Assembly: GCA_904066235.2 (NCBI GenBank)
Contig: CAJFCV020000005.1
Span: 5,203,501-5,267,500 of the forward strand
Direction: 5' to 3'
DNA: 64,000 bases
From: Bursaphelenchus xylophilus
Taxonomy: Eukaryota; Nematoda; Chromadorea; Rhabditida; Aphelenchoididae
Shown: positions 33,900 to 44,386 of the stretch, piece by piece
Position numbering within the stretch: the first letter of the stretch is position 1
Layout of the letters: each line of letters begins with the position of its first letter
The notes under the pieces: model-generated
The model's input: the letters and a program-made list of their open reading frames with translations, nothing else
What the model was told of the DNA's origin: nothing
Databases searched by the model: none
Translations under genes and position numbers: made by a program

Positions 33900-34397
33900 A
33901 TGATCAGACCTTTTGTTCTCCTATTAGCCTTATTAATTGTACAACAAAGTAAGTTAAAAAAAGTCACCTTGTTAATTGCATAAAAAAGCAATTTAGAACT
34001 ACAGTAATCTTTGGTCCTCTGGTGACTTCATGTCAGACATCATTGTTTATTTTTGTTTTCGCTTGCAGTCCTTTTTGATCCGTCAGACTTCTATTTATTT
34101 CCGGGTTAATTTCAGTAAACGCCGCCAAAAAATGTTACTCAGGACAGAACCAGAGATACGCGGAAAAACAATGTTCAAGTGGAGGATTGGACTTGGACTA
34201 CGCTTGTCAGACTTTCACATGCGAAGGAGGGAAGTGTAAGTGATTTTTTAGCCCTAACGCTTTGCTGTGCAGCTCCCTTTACTCTCCGAACCTGTGCCCG
34301 AAAGAACATTGGATGCATTGCTGGGCCTAGGATCTGCCAATTCAGCGGAGGAAAAGGGAAATGTGGACGTTGTGATGGAGATCTTTGTAATCGATAA
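33900..34397 (+). CDS. Ly6/uPAR-type small cysteine-rich protein, secreted isoform
   Basis: Exons 33900..33948, 34116..34235 and 34273..34397 encode 97 residues. MIRPFVLLLALLIVQQ is a signal peptide. The mature part starts with a KKCYSGQ pattern, carries Cys residues spaced as in a three-finger LU domain, and closes with the family signature CDGDLCN right before the stop codon. With no hydrophobic end, this product should be freely secreted. AATAAA overlaps the stop region (34396-34401), marking a terminal exon. The first two exons are shared with the alternative form that ends at 34786. LU proteins bind receptors or channels outside the cell; the partner here is unknown. Confidence 0.78.
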
Positions 34398-34786
34398 ATA
34401 AACTTAACAATCCCTTCCTTGATGTGTATAATTCATCCTCAGTCTTAGTCATTAATTTTTACCTTTTTATAAAGGATAATATATTTTCAGCTCTTTTTGT
34501 GCTCAGATTTTGTACCGCGAGTGATTCAGACTTAGCATGCTCCAAAGAGATCGAATTCTGCAACGCTGTACTCGGCAGAGGTCGTTGTGATACTTGTTTT
34601 GCGGATAATTGCAACGTCCCAAACGGGACCGACATGATTTTTGATGAGATTGATTCATATAAAAGGTTGGACCAGGACCAAGCAACACCTGTTGTCTGCG
34701 TCATAAGTGGTTCGAGGACCTCAAGAAAGTCCTTTCTTGCAGTCATAGCAACACTACTTCTATTCTTATATTCAAATAAACCTTGA
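33900..34786 (+). CDS. Ly6/uPAR-type protein, GPI-anchored isoform (alternative last exon)
   Basis: Exons 33900..33948, 34116..34235 and 34491..34786 encode 154 residues. The last exon starts in the same phase as the exon at 34273 (both begin CT after a split T) and codes for a parallel second half of the LU domain. That half begins LFVLRFC (compare PFTLRTC in the other exon) and closes with CDTCFADNCN. It then adds an acidic linker and a hydrophobic C-terminus (SFLAVIATLLLFLY) typical of a GPI attachment signal. AATAAA lies at the very end of the coding part. Skipping exon 34273-34397 would switch the product from secreted to anchored. That this is one gene with two ends, not a gene plus a fragment, is inferred from phase and domain fit. 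Confidence 0.7.
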
Positions 34787-35074
34787 CATCGACTCTCGGC
34801 ACGTCATTGTTTGCCAAAAGATCTTGGCATTTCGTTTATACATAGTTTTTATTTTTCCGAAGAAGAGATCGGAAGTTCGAAGGTTCCAATCAAAGATAGA
34901 GCGAATAACTTCTATGAGGTGTTTAGTCCGCCATCCGCACGACGTTAAAAACGGATCTCTGATCTTATAGTTGGTCATTTTGCTTTACTTTTGTTTTGCG
35001 GCTTTTATTTTCACTGTACGGACACATTTGTCGGTGTATTACTCATTGATACGTGTTAAGGTTTGTTTTTAGAT
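34787..35074. other. Short intercistronic gap before cornichon
   Basis: 288 bp without a gene. GTTTGTTTTTAG at 35061-35072 is an acceptor with no upstream exon, two bases before the cornichon ATG, a candidate spliced-leader site. Confidence 0.5.
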
Positions 35075-35626
35075 ATGGGTTTCGGGTTCGTTGCCCTTTG
35101 TTACCTAATCGCTCTGATCGCCGTGTCGTTTTGCATATTCTTCGCCATCTACACAGTAAGTTAATTACAATGAAACATGAAGTTGAAATTTAGGTAATTT
35201 GTATCGATGAACTTAAAACAGACTACAAAAATCCGATAAGCCAATGTGACAACTTGAACAAACTTATCCTTCCCGAGTATGTCATCCAGATGGTCTTCAC
35301 CTTCCTTTTTATTTGTTCTGTCCAATTATTTGCCATCGTCTGGAATCTACCATTGGTTGGATACCACATCTATCGGTAAGTTAGGTTGTAAAAAATCATT
35401 TTTCCTTTAGTTACATCAATCGCCCGATCATGAGGGAGCCAGGAATTTATGATCCGACCACCATTCTGAATAACGATGAATTGAAGAAGGCCAACCGAGA
35501 AGGATGGATCAAACTCGGTTTTTATTTAATCTCATTCTTCTATTATCTTTATGCGTAAGTCAATTTCTCTCCACAAAGATTTAATTGTTCGATTTCAGGA
35601 TGATCTACACCTTGGTTTCCAGCTAA
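35075..35626 (+). CDS. cni-1: Cornichon cargo receptor
   Basis: Four exons (35075..35155, 35194..35375, 35411..35554, 35599..35626) encode 144 residues, exactly the usual cornichon length. Cornichon proteins load membrane cargo into COPII vesicles at the ER and modulate glutamate-receptor export. The sequence has an N-terminal hydrophobic span, then DELKTDYKNPISQC, LPEYVIQM, YINRPIMREPGIYDPTTI, and a C-terminal membrane block FYLISFFYYLYAMIYTLVSS, all family hallmarks. An acceptor TTTTTAG two bases before the ATG fixes the start and points to trans-splicing. The next gene begins 160 bp downstream on the same strand. The symbol follows the C. elegans orthologue. Confidence 0.96.
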
Positions 35627-35786
35627 TTATTCCGAGCTCCTGAGTCCTTTGAATCTGATTAAATATTCTGATTGTTTTCTGTAAAATCTCAGCTTAGAAT
35701 AATAAAAAATCTCGAAACCCTCATAATTCCCTTTGATTTTACACTTGACTTCCCCTGAAGTCCAGTTTTTTCTGTCTCCTCGTCAA

Positions 35787-37234
35787 ATGGCCATAAAAAT
35801 GGAGAGGGGAAAGGTCGAGAATTCTAGGGTCCGTCAAAAGTATGACATGTCAAGGAACAGAGAAAGGGTAAGGAACTGTTTGTATCAAGATTGGACCGTT
35901 TAAGGCTTCCAAAAATGATCCCATTGCCCAGGAAAGGAAACTCATGGCCAAGAAGGAGACCGAGCTTAACAAAACGATCGACGAGTTGCATGTATCCGTT
36001 GAAAAAGTAAGTTGACATGACTGCATAACCACATAATCTTCAAGGCGAAAGCATCAGAAGAAAAGTTAACGAAAGAGAATGAAATGATCAAGAAGAATTA
36101 TCAGGAGAAGGAGTTGGAGGTCGAAAAACTAAGTCAATTCTGGTTGTTAAGCCAACAACAACTGCAGATGTTGGAGAGGAAGAATGTGGAGTTGGAGGCC
36201 AAAATGCAGAAAATCCAATCTGTCCACGTAGAGACTGTTTCTGTACGTTTTGTGGATAAACAGGATTACATTACAGTTACTACATAAAAGAATCAGCATG
36301 TTACAACTAAATACTCAACTGGAAAAAGAAATGGCCACTCAAACAGACCCCTTTGGCCAAGATTCTGATTGCACGGGACAGATTAGTGTGTCCATTCAAA
36401 CCGAATCTGAATGGGATAGGAGCAGTGTAAACGATCTTTTGAAGGGACATGATGAACAACTGGCTGAGCTGATTGCGGAGATCGAAAACACGAAAATCCA
36501 GGCTCAAGCTGATTATAAATTCGCAGTCGTTCAAATGGAACAAGGACTAAGAGAGGAGCATGAAGAGGAGGTAAGTTATATTAGCTAGAACATTAAAATT
36601 AATTTATTGTTAGTTGCGAGCTGTGAAAGAAGAAAAGGAAAGGCAGCTTGAAGAGATGGTTAGAATACAGAATGAACAACTTCTGCAGTATCAAGAGACC
36701 AATGCTGAGACAAAAGCACACCTGAATGCGGAGATTACTCAGCTTAAAGTCGAGAATAGTCAACAGCACAACGATCTTGTGGCGAAAGAAGAAGAATGCA
36801 CTGCTCTGAATGACAAGCACCACCAATTAGAACAGCAATACGGAGATCTCCAAGGAAAATATAAGGTGTTAAGTCACAGTTATGAGAAGAATAAGGTCGA
36901 TCAAGGGGCTCTGAAGGTAAGACAAGCATAAGATGACTAAAGTAGCTTTAGAAAGACGTTAAGACCATTGCGGATCTCAGAAATCGGATGGAAAAGATCG
37001 AAGAGATCAATGAGATATTACTGGGAGAGTTTAAGAAGGTAAATTACATCCGTTTCATAATCAATAAAAATTTACGTGCTGCAGGTTGAAGATGAAAAGA
37101 ATTTACTTACCCGTCCGAATATGAGAAACCGAGGAGGATCCACATCCAGTTTGCAATCAATGACCAAAGGAGAAGCCTATGGAGAACTGGTGGACAACAT
37201 CCGGCGGGAACATGGAGGTTTGGCCATACAATAA
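35787..37234 (+). CDS. Long coiled-coil protein, uncharacterised
   Basis: Seven exons (35787..35867, 35905..36006, 36045..36242, 36277..36570, 36614..36916, 36952..37038, 37085..37234), all phase 0, encode 404 residues. From about residue 30 to 350 the protein is almost wholly charged alpha-helix with heptad-like Leu spacing (for example EKLTKENEMIKKNYQEKELE and QLEEMVRIQNEQLLQYQETN). A Ser/Asp/Thr-rich break sits around residue 175, and the C-terminal 50 residues are Gly/Ser/Arg-rich. No enzyme motif, signal or membrane span. The pattern resembles cilium or basal-body coiled-coil proteins (BBOF1/DUF4515 type), but I cannot prove that. Exon 4 uses the acceptor at 36276; an AG 12 codon bases later would break the frame. 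It lies between cornichon (160 bp) and DDX23 (197 bp). Confidence 0.8.
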
Positions 37235-37431
37235 AAATAAAATAAAAATGTGTACTGTAAACACAATTCGTCGTATAAAATGACTCAAATGCAAAAAGTC
37301 AAGGGCGCAGGGTGCGTAAAATAATTTTGAAAGAATTTTCTAAAAAGTTTTCGAGATATTCTACAGATATCTAATCTGGATTGGTGTTGTTAAAGTTTAT
37401 TTTACTGTTGAAGTAACAGGTTTACGTTGGG

Positions 37432-39932
37432 ATGGCAAAAGCAGAACCTCTCAGTCTGGAGGAGCTTCTAGCTAAAAAGAAGAAGTTGGAGGAAGAAGAG
37501 TCTAAGGTATGTTGTGGCGTACTGTACTGTTTAATGAATTTTTTAGCCAAAGTTCTTAACCAAGGCCGAACGAGAAGCCTTGGCATTGAAGCGAAGACAA
37601 GAAGAGGTGGAAAAGAAGAAACAACTGCTGAAAGAGACGGAGGAAAAAAGGAAGAAGTTTGAAGAAGAAGCCGAAAGGTGTAAGTTTATCCTTTTATTGT
37701 AGTAGACCTGTTTAGGTAAAGATAAAGATGATCGACGGCACAGAGACCGGGATCGTGATCGAAGGAGAAGATCTAGAAGTCGGGAAAGAAGATCAAGAAG
37801 TAGAGATAGGGAGAGAGAAAGGGATCGAAGATCCAGAAGTCCTAGAGACAGAGAGAGGGACCGAGACCGTAGAAGGGACCGAAGTAAAGACAGAGATGAA
37901 AAAAAGCGTAAGGATAAGGAAGAGAAGACCGATGATCTTGTAATTGACCCAAAGAAGCAGCAAGAGGCAATCAGAAGCAGGTATTTAGGTAAGGAAATGC
38001 TTTTAGTTTTATATGAGAGTGTTTAGGAGCTCAAAAAGAGAAGAAAAAGAGAGGCAGGAGACTCCATGAAAGGAAATTTGTGTTTGAATGGGATAACTCC
38101 GAAGATACTTCAGTTGATTATGATAAATTATATCAAGAAAGACATGAAGTCCAATTCTTTGGTCGAGGATCTATTGCAGGAGTCGACGTTAATGCCCAGA
38201 AGAAACAGAAATCCGAGTTTTATCAGACGATTATGGATCAGCGACGGACTGATGGGCAGAAAGAACAGGAAGAACACAGGTTTGTTATTCATTATATTAC
38301 CCTTAATTTTACTCTTGCATTTTTTAGATTAGAACTTGAGCGTAGAAAGCAGAAGAAAGAGGACCATGACAACAGACATTGGACCACAAAACCATTGGCC
38401 GAAATGCAAGACAGGGATTGGCGTATCTTCAGAGAGGACTTTAATATTACTATAAAGGGAGGTAATATCACGAAGCCCATCAGAAATTGGGAAGAAGCTG
38501 GCTTGCCGAAAGAAGTCTTAGATGTTATCAAGAAAATAGGGTATACGGTAAGAATCCCCGTTTGATTTTTTACATTGTGTTATGTTATTTTATTATTATA
38601 TTTTTTTCAGGAGCCCACGCCCATTCAAAAACAGGCAATCCCAATTGGTCTTCAGAATCGTGACATTATTGGAGTAGCCGAGACTGGTTCGGGTAAAACT
38701 GCGGCCTTCTTGATTCCCCTGTTGGTGTGGATCACTCAAGTCAGCAAGAATGAAACCACAGATCCCAATCGTCTGACCATGGATGTCGATGATTTTGATA
38801 GTGGGCCGTATGCTGTGATTCTGGCACCAACAAGAGAGCTAGCTCTTCAAATTGAAGAAGAAGCCCGGAAATTTGGAGATCAACTCAAATTGAGGACAGT
38901 CTGCGTGATTGGAGGTACCAATAAGGAAGAGCAGGCCATCAAGATGAGAATGGGCGTGGATGTTGTGATTGCTACACCGGGTCGATTGTTAGATGTTCTG
39001 GAGAATAGATATATTGGGTTAAATCAGTGCTCCTATCTGATTATGGATGAAGCTGATCGTATGTTGGACATGGGATTTGAAGATGATGTGAAGAAGATCC
39101 TCGAGTTTATCCCCGTAACCAATCTGAAGCCGGATACGGATGAAGCTGAAAATTCGGAAATGCTGAAAGAAGATTTTTTCAAGAAGAATAAGTACAGACA
39201 AACAGTCATGTTCACAGCTACGATGAGTTCTGATGTGGAAAGATTGGCTCGACAGTATCTTCGAAGACCTGCGATTGTTTATATTGGATCTGCGGGTAAA
39301 CCAACAGAAAGGATTGAACAGATCGTGTACATGATACCAGAAGAAGCAAAGAGGAAGAAGCTCGTCGAAGTCTTGGAGGCCCATTTCAGACGTTATGACC
39401 CTCCGGTCATTATTTTCGTTAATCAAAAGAAGGGCGCGGATATGTTGGCCAAGGGCTTAACCCAAGTCGGATTCAATCCAGTCGTTCTTCATGGTGGAAA
39501 GAATCAAGAATTGAGAGAGTTCGCCCTCCAGGCCTTAAAGGACGGCTCTAAGAATATATTGGTGGCAACAAATGTGGCTGGGCGTGGTATCGATATTAAA
39601 GATGTCAGTTTAGTCCTCAATTACGATATGGCCAAGACTATCGAAGAATATACACATAGGATTGGAAGGACAGGCAAGTAAAATGATGTAAACTAGGCAT
39701 TACTTTGAACTCAGTTATACGGTAACTTTGCTTTTCAGGTCGTGCCGGTAAAAGCGGCCGAGCCATAACCTTTGTGACTCAAGATGACCAAGATGTATTT
39801 TACGATCTAAAACAAGTGCTAATGGAATCTCCTGGGTCAACATGTCCTCCAGAACTAGCCAACCATCCAGCCGCTCAACATAAACCAGGCCAATTTGTTC
39901 CCAAAGGCCGACAAGAGACTCTTTTCAATTGA
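37432..39932 (+). CDS. ddx-23: DDX23/Prp28-type DEAD-box spliceosomal helicase
   Basis: Seven exons (37432..37506, 37547..37679, 37716..37988, 38027..38279, 38328..38547, 38611..39673, 39739..39932) encode 736 residues. DDX23 (U5-100K, yeast Prp28) swaps U1 for U6 at the 5' splice site during spliceosome activation. The N-terminus [18 protein letters not shown] is the family start. An Arg/Asp/Ser-rich RS domain fills about residues 70-135, then [14 protein letters not shown] and [11 protein letters not shown]. Helicase motifs: AETGSGKT (341-348), PTREL, TPGR, DEAD (about 464), TAT (about 520), and HRIGRTGR across the last intron. It ends [16 protein letters not shown] as in orthologues. The last intron uses a GC donor. 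An acceptor AAGTAACAG precedes the ATG by 12 bases. Confidence 0.97.
39674..39738 (+). other. 65-bp GC-AG intron in the DDX23 gene
   Basis: The exon ends AGGACAG and the intron begins GCAAGTAAAATG, ending GCTTTTCAG before GTCGTGCCGG. Only this join restores the invariant HRIGRTGRAGKSG motif; the nearby GTAAAA donor gives a stop codon. Confidence 0.88.
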
Positions 39933-40686
39933 GACGGCGTTGGAATGAGCTTGGAAGGCGGAATGGAGGCTGTATTTATTCTATTTGAGGACAATAAATT
40001 AACTTTCACCTTGTATTTCTGTTGTCTTCTTGTCAAGTTACATGTCGTGCTATCTTAAATCACGTTCTGGTTCATACTTATGACTGTCTCATGCCATGCC
40101 AATTATAAGCCACTATAACATGCAAGCGAGGCCCTCGGGCTTGTAACCGGCCCATCCACTCCATAACCATAAAGTTATAGCGCCAAATACAGCCTTGAAT
40201 GCGGAGTTTTTGTGGAGGGCCAGCCATGATGATGAAGGCTGGCAAGAGCAAGGTCGCCTTCTCTTTAAACATAGTACATAACCCGCCTTCTTGTTTCTCT
40301 TCGAAAGCGGGGGGAAGCCGTTGAAAGGGACTTGGGGCCGGGCGTTGGCGAGGGCTGCAATGAGCGGAGCCAGGCCCCGAGGCTTTGCGGTTCCGAATAT
40401 GATATCTTCATCGTTTCGCGGGTTCCGGCCCTTATTAATTATGAGAGACCGCCTTATTAGGCACGGCCGAGCACGTTGAGTTCTCTGCCAGCTCCACTTG
40501 CACATTCGGCGTTGGGATTTGATGGGGTTTGGGGTCTTTTTTGGTTGGCAGAAGGCATTCAAAAAGAGAATTCCAAGCTCTAAAACTTATAGGCGCATCG
40601 GTTATGTTGTACAGATATTTATTTTGTTCGAAATTTTTATTGCATTTGCAAAGATGAACAAAATGATGACTATACTGTTCAGGTAC
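39933..40686. other. Intergenic region, locally GC-rich
   Basis: The DDX23 3' flank (AATAAA near 40000) is followed by a GC-rich stretch, 40120-40470. On the minus strand it leaves an open frame of about 150 codons without recognisable motifs, which I do not call a gene. CTGTTCAG at 40675-40682 is an acceptor just before the MADF gene start. Confidence 0.45.
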
Positions 40687-41800
40687 ATGGCCGAATCTTC
40701 TAAAGAGAATGGCGAGAAGAGTAGTGTGACTGGAAATGAACACTTTGTTCGGGATCTGATCGAGGCAGTCAGGAAGGAAGAGATTATCTACAAACCGGGT
40801 CACAAATTCTTCAGACATCTGATCAAGAAACATCAGGCATATCTGGCAGTCGCTCGGGAGCTCACTGGACTTGGTTACAAAGACATCTCCGGTGCGTTTT
40901 TCTTCATTTTTTTGACATGATGACTTCTTTTTTGGACAAGCATGATGTTTTTGGATGACTCAATTGTTTTGTTTCGTAGTGAAGTCATCAATTTGGGCCT
41001 CTTTGGCTAATCAGATTACTTTTAGCCGAGCGAGTGAAGCAGAAATGGAACACGGTCAAGACCATGTATTATCGGCACAAGCCAAGTTGCGGGAATCCCT
41101 GCACTTCCAAGAATTCCGAGACCGGTTACCAATTCTGCACCAAATTGGACTTTCTGGAGGAGACCGAATATAAGGTAACATTATTTTAGATTACATGGTT
41201 TTGTATTCTGTGCATTTTAGTTCTATCGAAATCGGAAGACCAATTCGAAGGAAGAGACCTCTTCCGTGGCCTCATATCAGGACAATGGAGCGATGGCCAC
41301 GGTTTCCGTAAACGAAACTCAAGATGGAATGGACAGGGTCGGTTTTCTGTGTACATTACACATCGTATCTCCCTCTTTTGACAGCTTTGCAAGGATCGCA
41401 AAACACATTTTTTTGACGAATAGAAAACATACGTTGCGCATTAAATTATACATTTCAGTTGTACGAACTGTTAAATACGGCCGAGAATGCTCAATTAAAT
41501 GGAGATCGGAACTCGGATGGGGATCCCCAATATAATGAAGAGTCAATAAATGGGGATGACAATCGAATTGGGATCAAGGTATGGTCCAGAGATCAAAATG
41601 AAATGAAATTTCTTTAGAGATCAGCTGAATGGATCTTATTCGATGAACAAATTAACTCGAAGAAACTCGAATTGATGGATCTCCAACTGGAACATCAAAG
41701 AATCCTCAATCAAAAGGCCGAGCATCAAGTCAGACTGGCCAAATACGAAGCAGATCTCATGGAAATTAAATTGAAAAAACTGGCCAACAATAATATCTGA
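40687..41800 (+). CDS. MADF-domain protein, putative transcription regulator
   Basis: Five exons (40687..40891, 41026..41174, 41221..41337, 41459..41578, 41618..41800) encode 257 residues. A MADF/Myb-SANT-like DNA-binding domain fills about residues 18-120: FVRDLIEAVRKEEIIY, a long helix with LAVARELTGLGY, then AERVKQKWNTVKTMYYRHK and the closing FLEETEYKFY. A Ser/Thr/Asn/Asp-rich linker follows, and the last 60 residues are a coiled-coil-like helix (LELMDLQLEHQRILNQKAEH), giving the MADF plus C-terminal dimer-helix layout common in nematodes. The ATG at 40687 was chosen because an acceptor-like CTGTTCAG lies just upstream; a longer frame opens at 40498 but its extra residues look non-coding. 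Confidence 0.78.
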
Positions 41801-42509
41801 TATTTCTCTTTGTTCACCCTGATCTCATCAACAAATGCTATTAAAAGGTTGTTTATTTATATTGTTATCGAGTGAATAGTATTTTCCGCGCCGTAATATG
41901 TCATTTCCGAGTTCAAACATCACTTCTTGTTGTTAGTAAGCGAAATTAGAAAAAAAAATTTTTAAATGGAACCACCAGTAATTGTAAAGTTCAGAAGTCT
42001 GATTTAAAAGAAGAAAAGGTGGGTTTGCAGTAACGACTTCCTCCTCTTGTGGTTGTCGCTTCATCCCTTTATGCAATTCCCCAAACAATTTCCATTTTTA
42101 AACGAATTATGACCTTGATTGCCCCAATATATCCTTATATAAATGTATGTCCCCTGCAAGGTCGGGCATTTGGCAAATTCGAATTGCGTTTATTTCTTTT
42201 CTCTTTTTATATCGATTCGCGCGGTCTCCCCTCCCCCTGCTCTCTTTCCTGCCCTCAGGGTTTTTGCGTCGTTTTTTTGAAAGAATCCAAGGGAAAAATG
42301 TGGATTTGAAACTATTTTTTCGAGCTTTTTTGCAGATTTTGGACTTAGAAACACGTGAAATCAAGGGAAGATTCATGCCTTGACTCAGATTTGGTCAACG
42401 GCTTCCCTTTCCTCTCTTCTCTATTAATTATTCTTCAAACTACTCTTACTCTCTTCAAAGTATTCGAATATAAACCCCTCCTTCTCCATCCTGGCTTCGA
42501 ATATTCATC
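41801..42509. other. Intergenic region upstream of the MFS gene
   Basis: About 700 bp with no gene seen. Pyrimidine-rich tracts (TTTCCTCTCTTCT, CTTACTCTCTTC) lie 60-100 bp before the MFS start and may be part of its promoter or leader. Confidence 0.5.
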
Positions 42510-44386
42510 ATGGATCCAATCGCTGTCCGATTGACCAAACTCTCGCAACAACAACGGACTACGGTTGTTATAACTGGAGCTGTTTTGATTCATTTATCAT
42601 TGGGTACTTATCATACTTTCGGGAATATGTTACCTTATATGGCAAGTTACATGAGGAAGTATGCAGACAGTAGTGTGACCCTGGAGAAGTTGGTCTGGAT
42701 CCCCACTTTCCAGGGATGTTTTCCTTTTGCCATGGTTATTGGAGGCTTTTTGTCAGCACGGTTGGGTCCCAGGCTGGCTGCTGGACTGGGTTGTGCTTTA
42801 ATGAGGTTAGTTAAAGTAAAATTCAAGTTGAACATTTTTTAGTGGGGGCGTTTTCTTATCGTATTGGACGATCCGAATGTCGTTTTATTCTTTCCTCTTT
42901 ACTTATGGCTTCATGTTTGGTCTGGGCCAAGGAATTGCGTATGTCGTGGCTGTCAGTTGTGTCATCAATTGGGCCCCTCATATGGTTGGACTGGGCTCGG
43001 GGATTGTTGCAGCTGGATTCGGGATTAGTTCCAGTATCTTTGCACCAATTCAGACCAGAATGATCAATCCGGAAAACCACGCAGCTTCCAAGGAGGGGTA
43101 AGTTACTGTAATTTTTAATGAAATTACTGCAACTTTTAACTTACCATTATAGTTACTTCAATGAAACAAGCATGTTGGAGCGAGTTCCTGAGACTTTTCT
43201 TCAGCTTTCCATTGTCTATGCAATCATGCAGATTCTCGGACTAATCGTTGTGTGTGACCCACCTGCTGATGTAATTGTTGTGCTTGATTACTGACGCCAT
43301 CTTATGTTTTGATGATGATATTTCTTTCTAGTTCGTCCGAAAACATCTGGACCACTCTGCATTGATCGATATGGCCTGGTTGTCCAAGAAAAGGAGCCAT
43401 TTCATGGGTCAGAACAAGGTCAGTTTTAACCGATACGGCTACGTAAAGTTGCCGGTGAAGAGGGATTCGGTCGAGTTTGATTCTCCAACACGCCAGAGGG
43501 TATGTGATTGATTGGGTAGAGCTGTCGTCTTGTGGGGATGGTCTTCTTATCGGTACATTTTCTTTGTTTTATTAAGTATTCCATTAACTTAAGCAATTTT
43601 ATTACAGCCCGATCACGAAGTCGAAATCGCGGATTCAGATTCCGATGAGGATCTGAATATCCGCCCTGAGGCTCAGTCCATGACTCCGGAAGAGATGCTC
43701 AAGTCCTCCACCTTCCACTGGTTATTCGTCGCTCTCTTTTGCTGCTCCTTTTATGGCAACTTTTTTTACAATCTCTACAAAACTTTTGGCGAAACTTTTA
43801 TCGAAGATGATTTCTTTTTCGCGACAGCCTTCAGCATCGGGAGTACGGCCAACGCGATTGCCAGAGTTGGATGGGGACTGTTGACGGACAAGACGAGCTT
43901 TCAGATATCCCTTTCTATAGCCACGTTCTCAGCGACCATCTTACTCTTGACAATGCCATTGACTGCCTACTTTGGGAAATTCGTTTATCTTTTATGGGTA
44001 AGTATAACATTGTGACTTTCCCACTTTAAAATTTTTTAAAAATTGCTATTTATTATCGTATTTTAGCTGACCGGGATGTTTGTTTGTCTGGCTGCCACTC
44101 ACGCTCTTTTTATTACGGCTGCGGTCAGATGTTTCGGCACCAAATACAAGACTATTAACTACGGATTTCTCATCTTTTCCACGGTAAATTCCCCCGGAAT
44201 CTGTGTGATCTTCCGATTCTTTTATTTTAGACTTGCAGTGGAATTTTTTTGGCCATAGGATGTCAATATTTGCTGGGTGTAATCGGTTACAATTGGGCAT
44301 TTATCTTCACAGCCATCTTCCCCTTCATTGCGTTTGTTATCACCACGGCCATTCGCGTCACTCCCCAAGGGCATCTCATTGTTTGA
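42510..44386 (+). CDS. Major facilitator superfamily transporter (oxalate/formate or monocarboxylate type)
   Basis: Seven exons (42510..42805, 42843..43097, 43153..43270, 43332..43499, 43608..43997, 44067..44183, 44231..44386) encode 499 residues with about 12 hydrophobic spans in two sets of six. TM1 begins near residue 20 (TTVVITGAVLIHLSLGTYHT). The GGFLSARLGPRLA loop between TM2 and TM3 fits the MFS signature G-x3-(D/S)-R-x-G-x-R. FGLGQGIAYVVAVSCVINW and GLGSGIVAAGFGISS match the OFA/MCT branch (SLC16-like). A charged central loop (about 235-310) separates the halves; the second half contains ARVGWGLLTDKTS. The C-terminus is short. The substrate cannot be inferred safely. Confidence 0.87.

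Noticed and set aside
40113..40562. 149-codon minus-strand frame in a GC-rich stretch
   Set aside because: No recognisable motif, odd composition and no acceptor near the start; more likely GC-rich intergenic DNA. Kept only as a note on the region.
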